NCBI RefSeq assembly: GCF_038751955.1
Contig: NZ_JBCEXH010000008.1
Coordinates: forward strand, 1-64,000
Direction of reading: 5' to 3'
DNA from: Methanocalculus natronophilus
Lineage (GTDB): Archaea; Halobacteriota; Methanomicrobia; Methanomicrobiales; Methanocorpusculaceae
Length of the DNA stretch: 64,000 bases
The notes beneath the pieces are model-generated. The model did no database searches. It was not told where the DNA came from and saw only the letters and a list, made by a program, of their open reading frames with translations. Numbering within the stretch: position 1 is the stretch's first letter; each line of letters begins with the position of its first letter. A program made the position numbers and the translations under genes. Positions 16,510 to 24,410 of the stretch are shown here, piece after piece.

Positions 16510-17769
16510 ATGATATTCTTGTCTTCTCATGCTGATCTCTTCACCCGCATGATCGGAGGCATCCTGATAGGAACGGCAATCGGGGTGGTGCTTGGCACCA
16601 TCAGCGGATGCACACCCGGCATCCATTCAAACACGATGGCCGGTATCCTCCTTGGGGTGCATCCCGCACTTCTTGTTCTCTTCGGGCCGGCAGTCTTTGC
16701 CGCATCGGTTACCGCAACTCTTGTGACCCATACGTTCCTTGATGCCGTCCCCTCCACGTTTCTTGGTGTGCCTGATCCCGATACTGCAATCGCTGTTCTA
16801 CCTGCCCACGCACTCTGCATGAAGGGCCTTGGTGAAGAGGCGGTCAGGATAGCTGCTCTTGGATCTGCGGCAGGTGCGGGATTTGGCCTGATCCTCTTTC
16901 CGCTCTTCTTTCTCCTGCTTGCGCCGCTTCAGCCGTACCTGGACTGGTGGATCGGGATTCTGCTCATTACTGTTGCCGGAATACTTATTGTCCGGTCTGC
17001 TGCTCCCGAATGGGCAGCTGCTGTCTTCATTGCCTCAGGTATTCTTGGCTTGTTCTCGATGGGATACTCCTACCTCTCCTGGCAGGTGCTCCCGGGCGGC
17101 AGTCCGCTGCTACTTCCACTCCTCACCGGGCTCTTTGGCCTCCCGGTCCTGTTGAAAGGAGCAGAAGGTACAGTACCTGAGCAGCGGTATAGCGGGATCC
17201 GGATGGAGAAAAAGGAGATTGCAGGTGCTGCGGCAGCCGGAACCGTTGCAGGGGCGATTGTCGGTTGGATGCCGGGGTTCTCAAATGCAACGGCAAATGC
17301 AGTCCTTGCTTCATTCATCTCGTATACCCGGCAGGAACGCGGCTATATTCTTGCGACAAGTGCGGCCAACACGGCAAATGCGTTCCTTGGGATCGCCGCC
17401 CTCTATGCCCTCTCCCGCGTCCGGAACGGCGCGATGGCGGCGATAGCAACCGATGAACTCCCGCCGCTCTTTGGGATCATGGCTGCTGCGTGCCTTGCGG
17501 CAGTTGTTGCATACCCGCTCACCGTGCTTTCATCGAAAGGCTCACAGGTGCTGGCACGGCTCAATATCAGGCGGCTGAACCTGACGGTTATCGTCTTCCT
17601 TCTTCTCCTGACTGCTTTTGTCACCGGGCCGTTTGGCCTGCTGATTCTTGGTCTGGCAACCGCGATCGGATCTGTCCCGCCGCTTGTCTCTGTCCAGCGG
17701 GTCTTCTGCATGGGAGCGATAATGGTTCCGATTATCTGCTGGTCGATCCTGGGTGTGCCGATCTTCTAG
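16510..17769 (+). CDS. DUF112/TctA-like membrane protein
   Basis: A 419-residue polytopic membrane protein with 10-12 hydrophobic segments. It resembles the archaeal DUF112 branch of the TctA tricarboxylate-transporter family: GTISGCTPGIHSNTMAGILLG at the N-terminus repeated as GWMPGFSNATANAVLASF in the second half, indicating an internal duplication. The partner subunits TctB and TctC are absent, so citrate transport should not be assumed. It diverges from hemD across 26 bases. Confidence 0.82.
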   Translation: MIFLSSHADLFTRMIGGILIGTAIGVVLGTISGCTPGIHSNTMAGILLGVHPALLVLFGPAVFAASVTATLVTHTFLDAVPSTFLGVPDPDTAIAVLPAHALCMKGLGEEAVRIAALGSAAGAGFGLILFPLFFLLLAPLQPYLDWWIGILLITVAGILIVRSAAPEWAAAVFIASGILGLFSMGYSYLSWQVLPGGSPLLLPLLTGLFGLPVLLKGAEGTVPEQRYSGIRMEKKEIAGAAAAGTVAGAIVGWMPGFSNATANAVLASFISYTRQERGYILATSAANTANAFLGIAALYALSRVRNGAMAAIATDELPPLFGIMAAACLAAVVAYPLTVLSSKGSQVLARLNIRRLNLTVIVFLLLLTAFVTGPFGLLILGLATAIGSVPPLVSVQRVFCMGAIMVPIICWSILGVPIF

Positions 17770-17817
17770 TGGGAAAGTTCTAGCGGGAAAAGGGGGGTTT
17801 CACGTGCCCTGCCCGGA

Positions 17818-18744
17818 TCAGAGGAGTCCTGCAAGGTGGGCGATATAGGTGCAGTATCCGATCAGCACCGCAAACGAGACGAACCGGGTGAGCCGCTCTC
17901 CTGCAAGGATGATCGGGATGACTGCAAGTGTGAAGGCTGCCATTACCAGGAGGTCAGCCTGTTCCTGTATCGGGAGCTCTGTTATGAGGGCGATGATCCC
18001 AAGGACAAAGAGGAGGTTGAAGATGTTGCTTCCAAGCAGGTTGCCGACTGAGATCCCGCTCTCCCCGCTTTTGATTGCAGCAACAGAGGTGGCAAGCTCG
18101 GGCAGTGATGTTCCGATTGCAACGATCGTCAGCCCGATGAGAAAGGCTGAAACACCAAGGCTGTCTGCGATGCCAACTGCCGAGGTGACGACGAGCTGGG
18201 ATCCGATTATGACGGCGGCAAGTCCGCCTGCGGTCATGAGAATGTCAAGCGCACCTTTTGGCTCCCGTCTCCCGTCCCCGTCGTCCCTGCAGTTCTTCCA
18301 GAGAATCCTGAGTATGATCACAAACGCAATGAGAAGGATGACTCCCGCAGGCGCAGAGAGCGTTCCCTGCCATGCCACCAGCAGGAAGAGGGCAGTTGCC
18401 GCAAGCATCAGGAGGGCCTGTATGCGGATACCCCTGTTGGCTGATCCGTGTGGATTGAGGATTGATGGTTTGAGTATCCCGCAGACTGCAAGCACAAGCG
18501 CGATATTGGCGATGTTGCTCCCGAGGATGTTTCCTGTTGCGATACCGGGGTTTCCGGTGAGGCTTGCGTTTGCGCTGACCACAAACTCCGGCAGCGATGT
18601 CCCAAATGCCACAACCGTAAACCCGATGAGTGAGGGGGTGACCCCAAACCGCGAGGCAAGCCCGCTCCCTCCGCCGACGAAGAAGTCCGCACCCTTGACG
18701 AGAAGCGCAAGGCCGGTTATGAAGAGAGCCGCCTCAAGAAACAT
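17818..18744 (-). CDS. Cation/sodium antiporter of the CaCA family
   Basis: A YrbG-like calcium or other cation/sodium exchanger of 308 residues. The two alpha-repeats are plain: GTSLPEFVVSANASLTG followed by GNILGSNIANI, and GTSLPELATSVAAIKSG followed by GNLLGSNIFN. The frame is open upstream, but the hydrophobic start MFLEAALFITGLALLVKGAD fits an ATG at 18744, 23 bases after the shared TATA box, so it is probably leaderless. The ion transported is not readable from sequence. Confidence 0.9.
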   Translation of the reverse strand: MFLEAALFITGLALLVKGADFFVGGGSGLASRFGVTPSLIGFTVVAFGTSLPEFVVSANASLTGNPGIATGNILGSNIANIALVLAVCGILKPSILNPHGSANRGIRIQALLMLAATALFLLVAWQGTLSAPAGVILLIAFVIILRILWKNCRDDGDGRREPKGALDILMTAGGLAAVIIGSQLVVTSAVGIADSLGVSAFLIGLTIVAIGTSLPELATSVAAIKSGESGISVGNLLGSNIFNLLFVLGIIALITELPIQEQADLLVMAAFTLAVIPIILAGERLTRFVSFAVLIGYCTYIAHLAGLL

Positions 18745-18766
18745 ATGAAGAAGATCCGGTCGCCGG

Positions 18767-18773
18767 ATATATA
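18767..18773. promoter_or_regulatory. Shared bidirectional TATA box
   Basis: ATATATA lies between the minus-strand start at 18744 (23 bases away) and the plus-strand start at 18802 (29 bases away). Both distances fit leaderless archaeal transcripts, and the box can be read in either direction because it is nearly self-complementary. Confidence 0.6.
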
Positions 18774-18801
18774 GGTGCTGAGGTTTCATCACTTCAGTAC
18801 T

Positions 18802-19671
18802 ATGGAGTACTGGTGTGGGAGTGTCGATAGTGAGGGGGTCTTCCGGCCCCGGGAAGGAACACCTCATGAACTGCTGTTGGCAGTGCAATCGACAGAAACC
18901 GATATGCAGGCGTTTTCACCCCTGACAGAGGACCTGATTATGCAGTCGGGGGTATTCCCTGACAGAAAGGAGTATATCAGGAGGCTGAGGGAGGTGATGT
19001 TTCACCATGCCGCCCTGGTTCTTGCGGATGCGGTGTCTGGCAGGGATGCAGAACTTCTCCAGATGGTCAGGACGCTTGACCAGATGGATGAGGCGATCAA
19101 TCTCCTCTCTGAGCGGGTTATCGAATGGTACCTGGTGACAAATCCTTCGTTCTCCCAGAAAGGAAGAAAAGGTTCGATCAAACGTGTACTCCCAAGGATT
19201 CGGCGGACCAGATCCCGGCCACTCAGGGGTATGGCAGATCAGCTTGAAGGGCTCGCCGCTGCCCGGACTGCACTTGCAGCTGATGTCTCGCGGCTGGCTG
19301 GGCGGGTGATCCCAAACACGAGTGAGCTTGTCGGAGGGCTGGTCGCTGCCCGGATCATGGCGCGTGCCGGGGGCTTGCGGAAACTGGCTTCGATGCCGGG
19401 GAGTTCGGTGCAGGTGATCGGGGCAGAAGCAGCACTCTTCTCCCATATCAGAATCGGGTCCCCGTCTCCCAAGCATGGGATCATCTTCCAGCACCGCCGG
19501 GTACATAATGCTCAAAAAGGAGTACGGGGCCGGGTGGCACGGCTGCTTGCGGCAAAGATTGCAATTGCGGCCCGGATTGATTTTTTCAGGGGTGAGCCGG
19601 ACGAGGCGTTTCTGAGGGATGCAAACGGCAGAATCGATCTGGCAGCCGGAGGTAGCCATGATCAGAATTGA
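18802..19671 (+). CDS. C/D box RNP core protein Nop5 (Nop56/58)
   Basis: Scaffold of the archaeal 2'-O-methylation RNP, holding guide RNA/L7Ae and fibrillarin. The C-terminal Nop domain is clear: SELVGGLVAARIMARAGGL, SVQVIGAEAALFSHI and HGIIFQHRRV. The central coiled coil precedes it. At 289 residues it is shorter than the usual archaeal Nop5 (about 370-400), with a reduced N-terminal domain. I chose the ATG at 18802 rather than 18775 because it fits the TATA distance. It overlaps flpA by 14 bases. Confidence 0.9.
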   Translation: MEYWCGSVDSEGVFRPREGTPHELLLAVQSTETDMQAFSPLTEDLIMQSGVFPDRKEYIRRLREVMFHHAALVLADAVSGRDAELLQMVRTLDQMDEAINLLSERVIEWYLVTNPSFSQKGRKGSIKRVLPRIRRTRSRPLRGMADQLEGLAAARTALAADVSRLAGRVIPNTSELVGGLVAARIMARAGGLRKLASMPGSSVQVIGAEAALFSHIRIGSPSPKHGIIFQHRRVHNAQKGVRGRVARLLAAKIAIAARIDFFRGEPDEAFLRDANGRIDLAAGGSHDQN

Positions 19672-20323
19672 CGGGCAGCTCGTCTCGCCGGGTGCTGGTG
19701 GTGTGTATAATGAGCGGATGGTGAAAGGCTACCGGGTCTGGGACCCGTTCCGGTCGAAACTGGCGGCTCTCTGCATGCTGGATGAGACAATTGACCTGAC
19801 GCCTTCCATGCGGGTGCTCTATCTTGGTGCTGCAAACGGAACAACGGTATCGCATGTTGCTGATTATGTGGAGGTGGTGTATGCAGTTGAGTTTGCTCCA
19901 AGGCCCCTGCGTGATCTGCTTGTGGTTGCCGAAAAGCGGGAAAATATCGTCCCTATTGCAGGTGATGCGACCCGTCCTGACCGGTATGCGCCGTTCCTGG
20001 AGGAGGTTGATCTCCTGTACCAGGATGTTGCCCAGCCCGATCAGGCAGGGATTCTGATAAAGCATTTGCCGTTTCTGAAGCGGGCCACGTCCGGGCCGGA
20101 TGAGGTTTCCGGACCAGAGCAGGTGTCCGGGGGAGCTGGCGGGCCAACAGCGATCCTGATGCTGAAGACGCGGTCGGTTGATATCAGGATGACGCCCGAG
20201 GAGGTCTTCTCCGGGACGGTTGAGCGTCTGAGGGAGGCGGGGTTATTGATCCACAAGACCTGCTGGCTTGAGCCCTACCACCATGATCATGCGGCAATTG
20301 TGTGTGGTATCGGGGATCGGTGA
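19658..20323 (+). CDS. flpA: Fibrillarin-like rRNA/tRNA 2'-O-methyltransferase
   Basis: SAM-dependent 2'-O-methyltransferase of C/D box RNPs, working with the adjacent Nop5. It has WDPFRSKLAA, the SAM loop VLYLGAANGTTVSHV, VYAVEFAPRPLRDL and IAGDATRPDRY. The ATG at 19658 follows a GGAGGTAGCC ribosome binding site. Length is 221 residues. Residues 143-163 are an extra Gly/Ser/Pro-rich stretch with a short repeat (SGPDEV, SGPEQV) placed before the strand TAILMLKTRSVD, which is unusual for the family. Confidence 0.94.
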   Translation: MIRIDGQLVSPGAGGVYNERMVKGYRVWDPFRSKLAALCMLDETIDLTPSMRVLYLGAANGTTVSHVADYVEVVYAVEFAPRPLRDLLVVAEKRENIVPIAGDATRPDRYAPFLEEVDLLYQDVAQPDQAGILIKHLPFLKRATSGPDEVSGPEQVSGGAGGPTAILMLKTRSVDIRMTPEEVFSGTVERLREAGLLIHKTCWLEPYHHDHAAIVCGIGDR

Positions 20324-20337
20324 CCGCACCCCAACCA

Positions 20338-20517
20338 TTATTTTTGTTGCAGGAGCTCCTTTTTGAGCCTGAGGTGCTCCTCAAGTCCGGCTTTGAGGTT
20401 TAGAATTGCCTGCTCTTTTGTGGTTCCCTGATCCGCGACATGCGTGAGGTGATCAATAGCAACGTAGCATTTTCCTTCCCTGTGGATTGTGATTCTGGAT
20501 TTCATGTCCGGGTTCAT
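20338..20517 (-). CDS. Small HicB-like protein
   Basis: A 59-residue gene. It resembles the HicB/UPF0150 fold: a beta strand with CYVAIDHLTHVADQG followed by TKEQAILNLKAGLEEHLRLKKE. That is the usual pattern where alternate strands and a helix form a partial RNase H-like fold. No HicA toxin gene is beside it, and there is no added DNA-binding domain, so it may be an orphan antitoxin or a stand-alone member. An internal ATG at 20505 is an alternative start. Confidence 0.7.
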   Translation of the reverse strand: MNPDMKSRITIHREGKCYVAIDHLTHVADQGTTKEQAILNLKAGLEEHLRLKKELLQQK

Positions 20518-21309
20518 TGATAGTATCTGTAATTGTCAGGTCTTTGTGGTATCATTCAGAAGTAGTTCTGTGAATACATGACTGGTATTCTCCTTGGTGT
20601 GCTCAATACTCTTCTGGTTGCCTCTTCTGGCTGCTGTTGTTGTGGCTGTGGTTTTTTTCCCCTCAATCTCCCACAAGTCCCTGATGGGATTTATCTGTTT
20701 TTTGCTTTATTTTGGCTTTAATTAAGGGTTTCCGGCTTAAAGGTACTCTTAATCGCATGGGCTGGCTAAGGGCTGTAAATGTGTCTATAAACTATATGTA
20801 GGTTTATGATGCAATCGGAGAACCGGATGTCGTCCCATTCTATTCAAACCTTAATTGCTGACTGTCTGGCATCTGCGGCTTGCAGGTTCTTTCTTTGTTC
20901 TTCTTTCTTCTGTGCTCTTCGCCTGCCGTGTCCTGCCCCGCCCTGCCCTGTCGTATCCTTCTTTTTTGCACGTTTCCCCTGCGCTGTACTTGCCTTGAAT
21001 TGCTGTTGCCCCGGTTTTGCTTCCGTTCTTCGTCCTGGTGCTCTCTCTTTTCTTCTCCAATCAGCCCTTCCCTTCCCTTCCCTTTCCTACCGTCCTTCCC
21101 TTCCCTATCTCCATTCTCTCCTCTCCTCTCTTTTCCCGCCGCGTGTATTCGCCCATCGATAACCTAATAATGGGGGTGATGCAAGAGAATGGATGACGAG
21201 AGTATGCGGATCAATGATCAATGATCAAGAATCAAGAGTAAAGGATCAAGGATAAAGAAAAAAGCATACAATAAAGATAAAAATAAAAATAAAAAGGATT
21301 TGTCTGTCC
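20518..21309. other. Long intergenic region with strand-asymmetric tracts
   Basis: No gene is supported. A 47-codon frame at 20578-20721 codes for a hydrophobic peptide with a CCCCGC cysteine cluster but lacks a ribosome binding site. From about 20880 to 21150 the plus strand is strongly pyrimidine-rich, with four tandem CCCTT units at 21065-21084. From about 21180 to 21300 it switches to purine-rich sequence with GATCAAT/GATCAAG repeats and A-runs leading into the next gene. Confidence 0.6.
20880..21150 (+). repeat. Polypyrimidine tract
   Basis: About 270 bases dominated by C and T on the plus strand, including CCCTT repeats (21065-21084) and CTCTCCTCTC-type runs to about 21130. The translated frames are low-complexity Ser/Pro/Phe/Cys peptides and are not credible proteins. 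It is followed by a purine-rich stretch. Confidence 0.65.
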
Positions 21310-22035
21310 ATGTCGCGTTATGTCTTCTTCAACCCATTCTCCATTCTGATGGTGATCATCCTCTTTGCTGCCCTCATCATCCTGATACCGTTTCTCTTCC
21401 TCGGGATTGTCGGGGGAGCCCTGACAAATCTTGGGCTTTCCTGGCTCCAGGCAATCGGGCTTCTCATCCTGATTCTGATAGGCAGCCTGGTGAATGTCCC
21501 GGTGACAACCATCCGTGAGGCGGCCGGTGAACCTGTAAAACGCCCCGAGGGCCGCCAGTTTGCACCATCTCTCTATGAGAACATGTACCGGGTGCAGCCA
21601 CCTGCACGGGTTACCCAGATTGCGGTGAATCTTGGCGGTGCGGTGATCCCGGTTCTGTTATCGGCATACCTGCTCTTCTATGCCCTTTTTGGCATTGGAG
21701 ATCTGGGTCTTGCTATCCGTTCTGTCATCGGGGTGCTGGTGGTTACAATCATCGTGCACCGGTATGCCCGCCTGATCCCCGGTGTCGGAATAGGGACACC
21801 CTTCTTCCTGCCGCCGCTTGCAGCTCTTGCCTGTGGTATCCTGCTTGCAGGGGGCTTTGGGCTCTCTGCTGCCATCATCGCCTATACAAGCGGCACACTC
21901 GGGACGCTCCTTGGAGCAGATCTGCTGAATCTCAGGAAGATTGGATCACTTGGAGCACCTGTTGTATCCATCGGGGGTGCAGGGACGTTTGATGGGATCT
22001 TTTTGTCAGGGATTATCGCGGCGTTTCTGGCGTGA
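21310..22035 (+). CDS. DUF1614 family membrane protein
   Basis: A 241-residue protein with about six or seven membrane segments, matching archaeal DUF1614 proteins by NVPVTTIREA after TM2, VTQIAVNLGGAVIPVLLSAYL, and the C-terminal SIGGAGTFDGIFLSGIIAAFLA. The function of the family is unknown. It stands alone behind an A-rich promoter region. I see no catalytic motif, and the conserved polar residues sit near membrane segments, which could suit a transporter or a membrane enzyme. Confidence 0.85.
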   Translation: MSRYVFFNPFSILMVIILFAALIILIPFLFLGIVGGALTNLGLSWLQAIGLLILILIGSLVNVPVTTIREAAGEPVKRPEGRQFAPSLYENMYRVQPPARVTQIAVNLGGAVIPVLLSAYLLFYALFGIGDLGLAIRSVIGVLVVTIIVHRYARLIPGVGIGTPFFLPPLAALACGILLAGGFGLSAAIIAYTSGTLGTLLGADLLNLRKIGSLGAPVVSIGGAGTFDGIFLSGIIAAFLA

Positions 22036-22140
22036 TGTTTTGCAAGAGATTATTGCTTGATAAATTTGGATTTATTTAGCTTCGTTTTTTACAAATTGTT
22101 ATGTATAACCTTAATGTATTATGGACTCTTATAAATCATT

Positions 22141-22380
22141 ATGGCACAAGGGATGACTACCATAGAGATCTCACGATCTGATAAAATGAAGCTCGATAAA
22201 CTCCGTCGCTATCCAAAAGAACCCTATCGTCTGGTTATTCACCGTCTTCTTGAAGTGGCGGAGGATACTGAACCTCTTACAGGTGAGGAGATTGCCGAGA
22301 TCCGGGAATCTCTCGAAGAGATCGAAAGAGGTGAGTATGTTACACATGAGGAACTGAAGCGCGATCTGGGGTTTGAGTGA
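22141..22380 (+). CDS. Antitoxin of a RelBE/ParDE-type pair
   Basis: A 79-residue protein with a short N-terminal strand and helices (MTTIEISRSDKMKLDKLRRYPKEPYRLVIHRLLE) like ribbon-helix-helix antitoxins, then an acidic tail (LTGEEIAEIRESLEEIERGEYVTHEELKRDL) like those that wrap RelE toxins. It is followed after six bases by a RelE-type toxin gene. Autorepression is usual for such pairs; I did not identify an operator. Confidence 0.8.
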   Translation: MAQGMTTIEISRSDKMKLDKLRRYPKEPYRLVIHRLLEVAEDTEPLTGEEIAEIRESLEEIERGEYVTHEELKRDLGFE

Positions 22381-22386
22381 TTCAGT

Positions 22387-22650
22387 GTGATTTTTACTCT
22401 TCGCTATTCGAAAAAAGCTCAAAAGGCTATTAAAAATTTGTCTGCAACGGATGCCCGGCGAATAGTGGGGGCTCTTGAAGATCTTTCAGAAGAGGAAAGG
22501 CCGGAATTGTTTGTGAAACGTCTGACTGACTCTCCATTGTATTCTCTCAGGGTTGGTGTATATCGGGTGATTTTGTCAATCAGTCATGATCAATGTGTAA
22601 TATTAGCATTGAAGCTAGCTCATAGGCGAAATGTCTATAGTAATCATTAA
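22387..22650 (+). CDS. RelE/ParE-type toxin
   Basis: An 87-residue protein with the RelE fold pattern: FTLRYSKKAQKAIKNLSATDARRI, RPELFVKRLTDSPLYSLRVGVYRVILSISHDQCVILALKLAHRRNVY. The conserved core of strand, arginine and terminal HRRNVY element is present, so it may be active as an mRNA interferase. It starts with GTG. Its 3' end overlaps the end of a broken toxin gene on the other strand. Confidence 0.85.
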   Translation: MIFTLRYSKKAQKAIKNLSATDARRIVGALEDLSEEERPELFVKRLTDSPLYSLRVGVYRVILSISHDQCVILALKLAHRRNVYSNH

Positions 22651-22723
22651 TCTGTGCTCTTTCTTTCTTTGTAACGGTTGAGATGTATTTCAGTGCTTCA
22701 TCACTGAATACAATCTCATACAT
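22580..22723 (-). pseudogene. Truncated RelE-type toxin remnant
   Basis: Begins like an intact RelE toxin (MYEIVFSDEALKYISTVTKKERAQIN) but stops after 47 codons, about half the normal length. From about residue 24 it reads antisense to the end of the plus-strand toxin gene, so its 3' half appears to have been replaced by that gene. Its start overlaps the preceding antitoxin gene by eight bases, as in a normal pair. It is unlikely to be toxic. Confidence 0.7.
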
Positions 22724-22955
22724 CGGGAAAAGCCTCGTCAATTGAGTGATATCTGCCCCGCTTATCAACTGCCTTCAAATGATTCAGTACTTTCTCAACA
22801 TCCCAGTTTTCATCATCTTCAGATACCTGGAGTGCCTGATCTGCCATCTCAGAAATAAGGGAATCGTATGTCTGGTTACTCTTGCGCAATTTTGAGAGCT
22901 TCATTCTGGTCTCAAGGCTTATTGATAGTGTTGTCCTGGTGCTATCAGACGCCAT
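22716..22955 (-). CDS. Antitoxin-like protein of the broken toxin pair
   Basis: A 79-residue protein with a ribbon-helix-helix-like start (STRTTLSISLETRMKLSKLRKSNQTYDSLISEMADQAL) and an acidic C-terminal part ending in VDKRGRYHSIDEAFPDV. It is coupled to the truncated toxin by an eight-base overlap. With its toxin broken it may be an orphan or could cross-neutralise others. Confidence 0.78.
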   Translation of the reverse strand: MASDSTRTTLSISLETRMKLSKLRKSNQTYDSLISEMADQALQVSEDDENWDVEKVLNHLKAVDKRGRYHSIDEAFPDV

Positions 22956-23291
22956 ACCTTATCATTGATAGTGAGGACATCGTTATAGTTTTGTTGCCAG
23001 TTCTAAGATTGGTTGAGATGGTATTCGGCTAATAATCAAACGCAGAGAAACATCCTGTGATCCTTCATCTGGCTCTGAAGGCCCTTTCGACTTTCTATAA
23101 CTCTTGTGTTTTCCTTGTATCGTCTCCTCTCTCTTCTTTTGTTATCATCTCTTCATAAACTCACATATGGTTTATGCTGGGTGCAAGGGTAATGCCTCTC
23201 CGGTTGGTAAATCTTATTAAAGAAACGCTATTTTGCAGTTTAAAATGTATTTTAAAGATTTTAATGGTGAAAAAGAAAAAGTAAGAAGAAG
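22956..23291. other. Gene-free stretch between the antitoxin gene and tRNA-Gln
   Basis: I see no gene. The last 30 bases before the tRNA are A/G-rich on the plus strand and therefore T-rich after the 3' end of the minus-strand tRNA (about 23262-23291), which could act as its terminator. The rest has no recognisable structure. Confidence 0.5.
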
Positions 23292-23364
23292 TAGTCCGGA
23301 GCAGATTCGAACTGCTGTCGGGGGATCCAGAGTCCCCCATGATTGACCGCTACACTACCGGACT
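23292..23364 (-). tRNA. tRNA-Gln (anticodon CTG)
   Basis: On the minus strand the acceptor AGTCCGG pairs with CCGGACT, followed by discriminator A. The anticodon stem GGGGA/TCCCC encloses CTCTGGA with anticodon CTG. The T arm carries GTTCGAAT. Length is 73 bases with no encoded CCA. Its 3' end faces the toxin-antitoxin cluster. Confidence 0.92.
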
Positions 23365-23621
23365 ATTGTGCCATTATAGGTGATTCCTGATAACTAATGA
23401 ACCTGACGGAAACCATAGCCCCGCCGAGTGCCGTTTGTGGATCCTGATCGCCAGATCCCGCATACTGGCCAAAGAGCCCATGACGGTCTCATAAAGTTTC
23501 CTTGATCCTCTCATGCTCCTCTTATATTCTCCACATATTCATCTCATACTCTTCTCATGTATCTCTCATGATCTCCTGATTTTAGGGGCCGAGCCCGGCA
23601 GGTTCAGGTCCAGGTTCAGGT

Positions 23622-24410
23622 TCAGTTCCGCCTGGCAAGGCTGCATCCCCTGCATGCAGAACAGACGATCTCACGTGGTTTAAAGTGTGCTCCTTCCCCG
23701 CAGAAAGGCAAAATATCAGCTACGTCCCGGCGGTAGTAGATATGCGGGACAAGCGAGATGTGCGTATAGGCACCCGGTTTAACGCCGACTGCGTCTGCAA
23801 TATACTGCTGGAGCCGTGCGAGTGCGTACATATTTGCACCCGCAGCACTGAGCATATCGTTTGACCGGAAGACGACCTTCATATCAAGGACTGGGCCGCC
23901 CTCCCCATCCCGCATCACGCACTGAACGAGCTGAAGGCAGGGGCAGTCATCCAATATTTCATCCACCGGGGGATTCCAGGTGACGGCGACTGCCCGCCTG
24001 CTTGCCGGTTCCTGCTTCAGCTTCTCTATAATATAGTGTATCTGGTCTGTGTGGATGGCTGCATTAATCTCTGTATGTGACTCTGTCTGGCTCTCTTCCT
24101 CCGCTCCATTCCCTGCTGCACGGGTGAGGCCCTGGCCCCAGTCAAAGAGGCGGGAATGGTAGTCGTATTCAAAGACGGCATCAGATCCTTTGATCAGGTC
24201 ATCAGCATAGCAGTCCAGAAACGATCTCCGAAACCGCGACTTCTCACTTGCCATCGGCTCTGCAAACGGGTTCTCCACCCGGAGCGCGATCTCGTCTGTC
24301 TCAAGTGTTGCTTCACCGTTCTCGGTCAGCCGCTCCCGCCCTTTCTCAAGGATGTGGGCGATTACGAGTTCGTGTGCACGGCCAAGGGTTGCCGCACGGA
24401 TTATCTTCAT
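23622..24410 (-). CDS. thyA: Archaeal thymidylate synthase
   Basis: Methylates dUMP to dTMP; the archaeal form probably uses a tetrahydromethanopterin-type C1 donor. The 262-residue protein has the nucleophilic Cys region DDCPCLQLVQ, the RSNDML and AAGANMYAL nucleotide-binding region and HISLVPHIYY. The C-terminus ends in an extra pair of cysteines, VCSACRGC, which could bind metal. The N-terminus (MKIIRAATLGRAHELVI) fits archaeal ThyA rather than the bacterial enzyme. Confidence 0.88.
   Translation of the reverse strand: MKIIRAATLGRAHELVIAHILEKGRERLTENGEATLETDEIALRVENPFAEPMASEKSRFRRSFLDCYADDLIKGSDAVFEYDYHSRLFDWGQGLTRAAGNGAEEESQTESHTEINAAIHTDQIHYIIEKLKQEPASRRAVAVTWNPPVDEILDDCPCLQLVQCVMRDGEGGPVLDMKVVFRSNDMLSAAGANMYALARLQQYIADAVGVKPGAYTHISLVPHIYYRRDVADILPFCGEGAHFKPREIVCSACRGCSLARRN

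Noticed and set aside
20578-20721. 47-codon hydrophobic frame with a CCCCGC cysteine cluster
   Set aside because: It has no ribosome binding site, and the cysteines come from a simple TGT/TGC run; no similarity recognised.
20806-21167. Frames of about 95-118 codons in the polypyrimidine tract
   Set aside because: They are low-complexity Ser/Pro/Phe/Cys peptides caused by the base composition; two frames overlap the same stretch equally well.
23500-23640. CTCAT- and GGTTCA-type short repeats near thyA
   Set aside because: The units are irregular in spacing and sequence, and consistent with simple C/T-rich DNA rather than a defined site.
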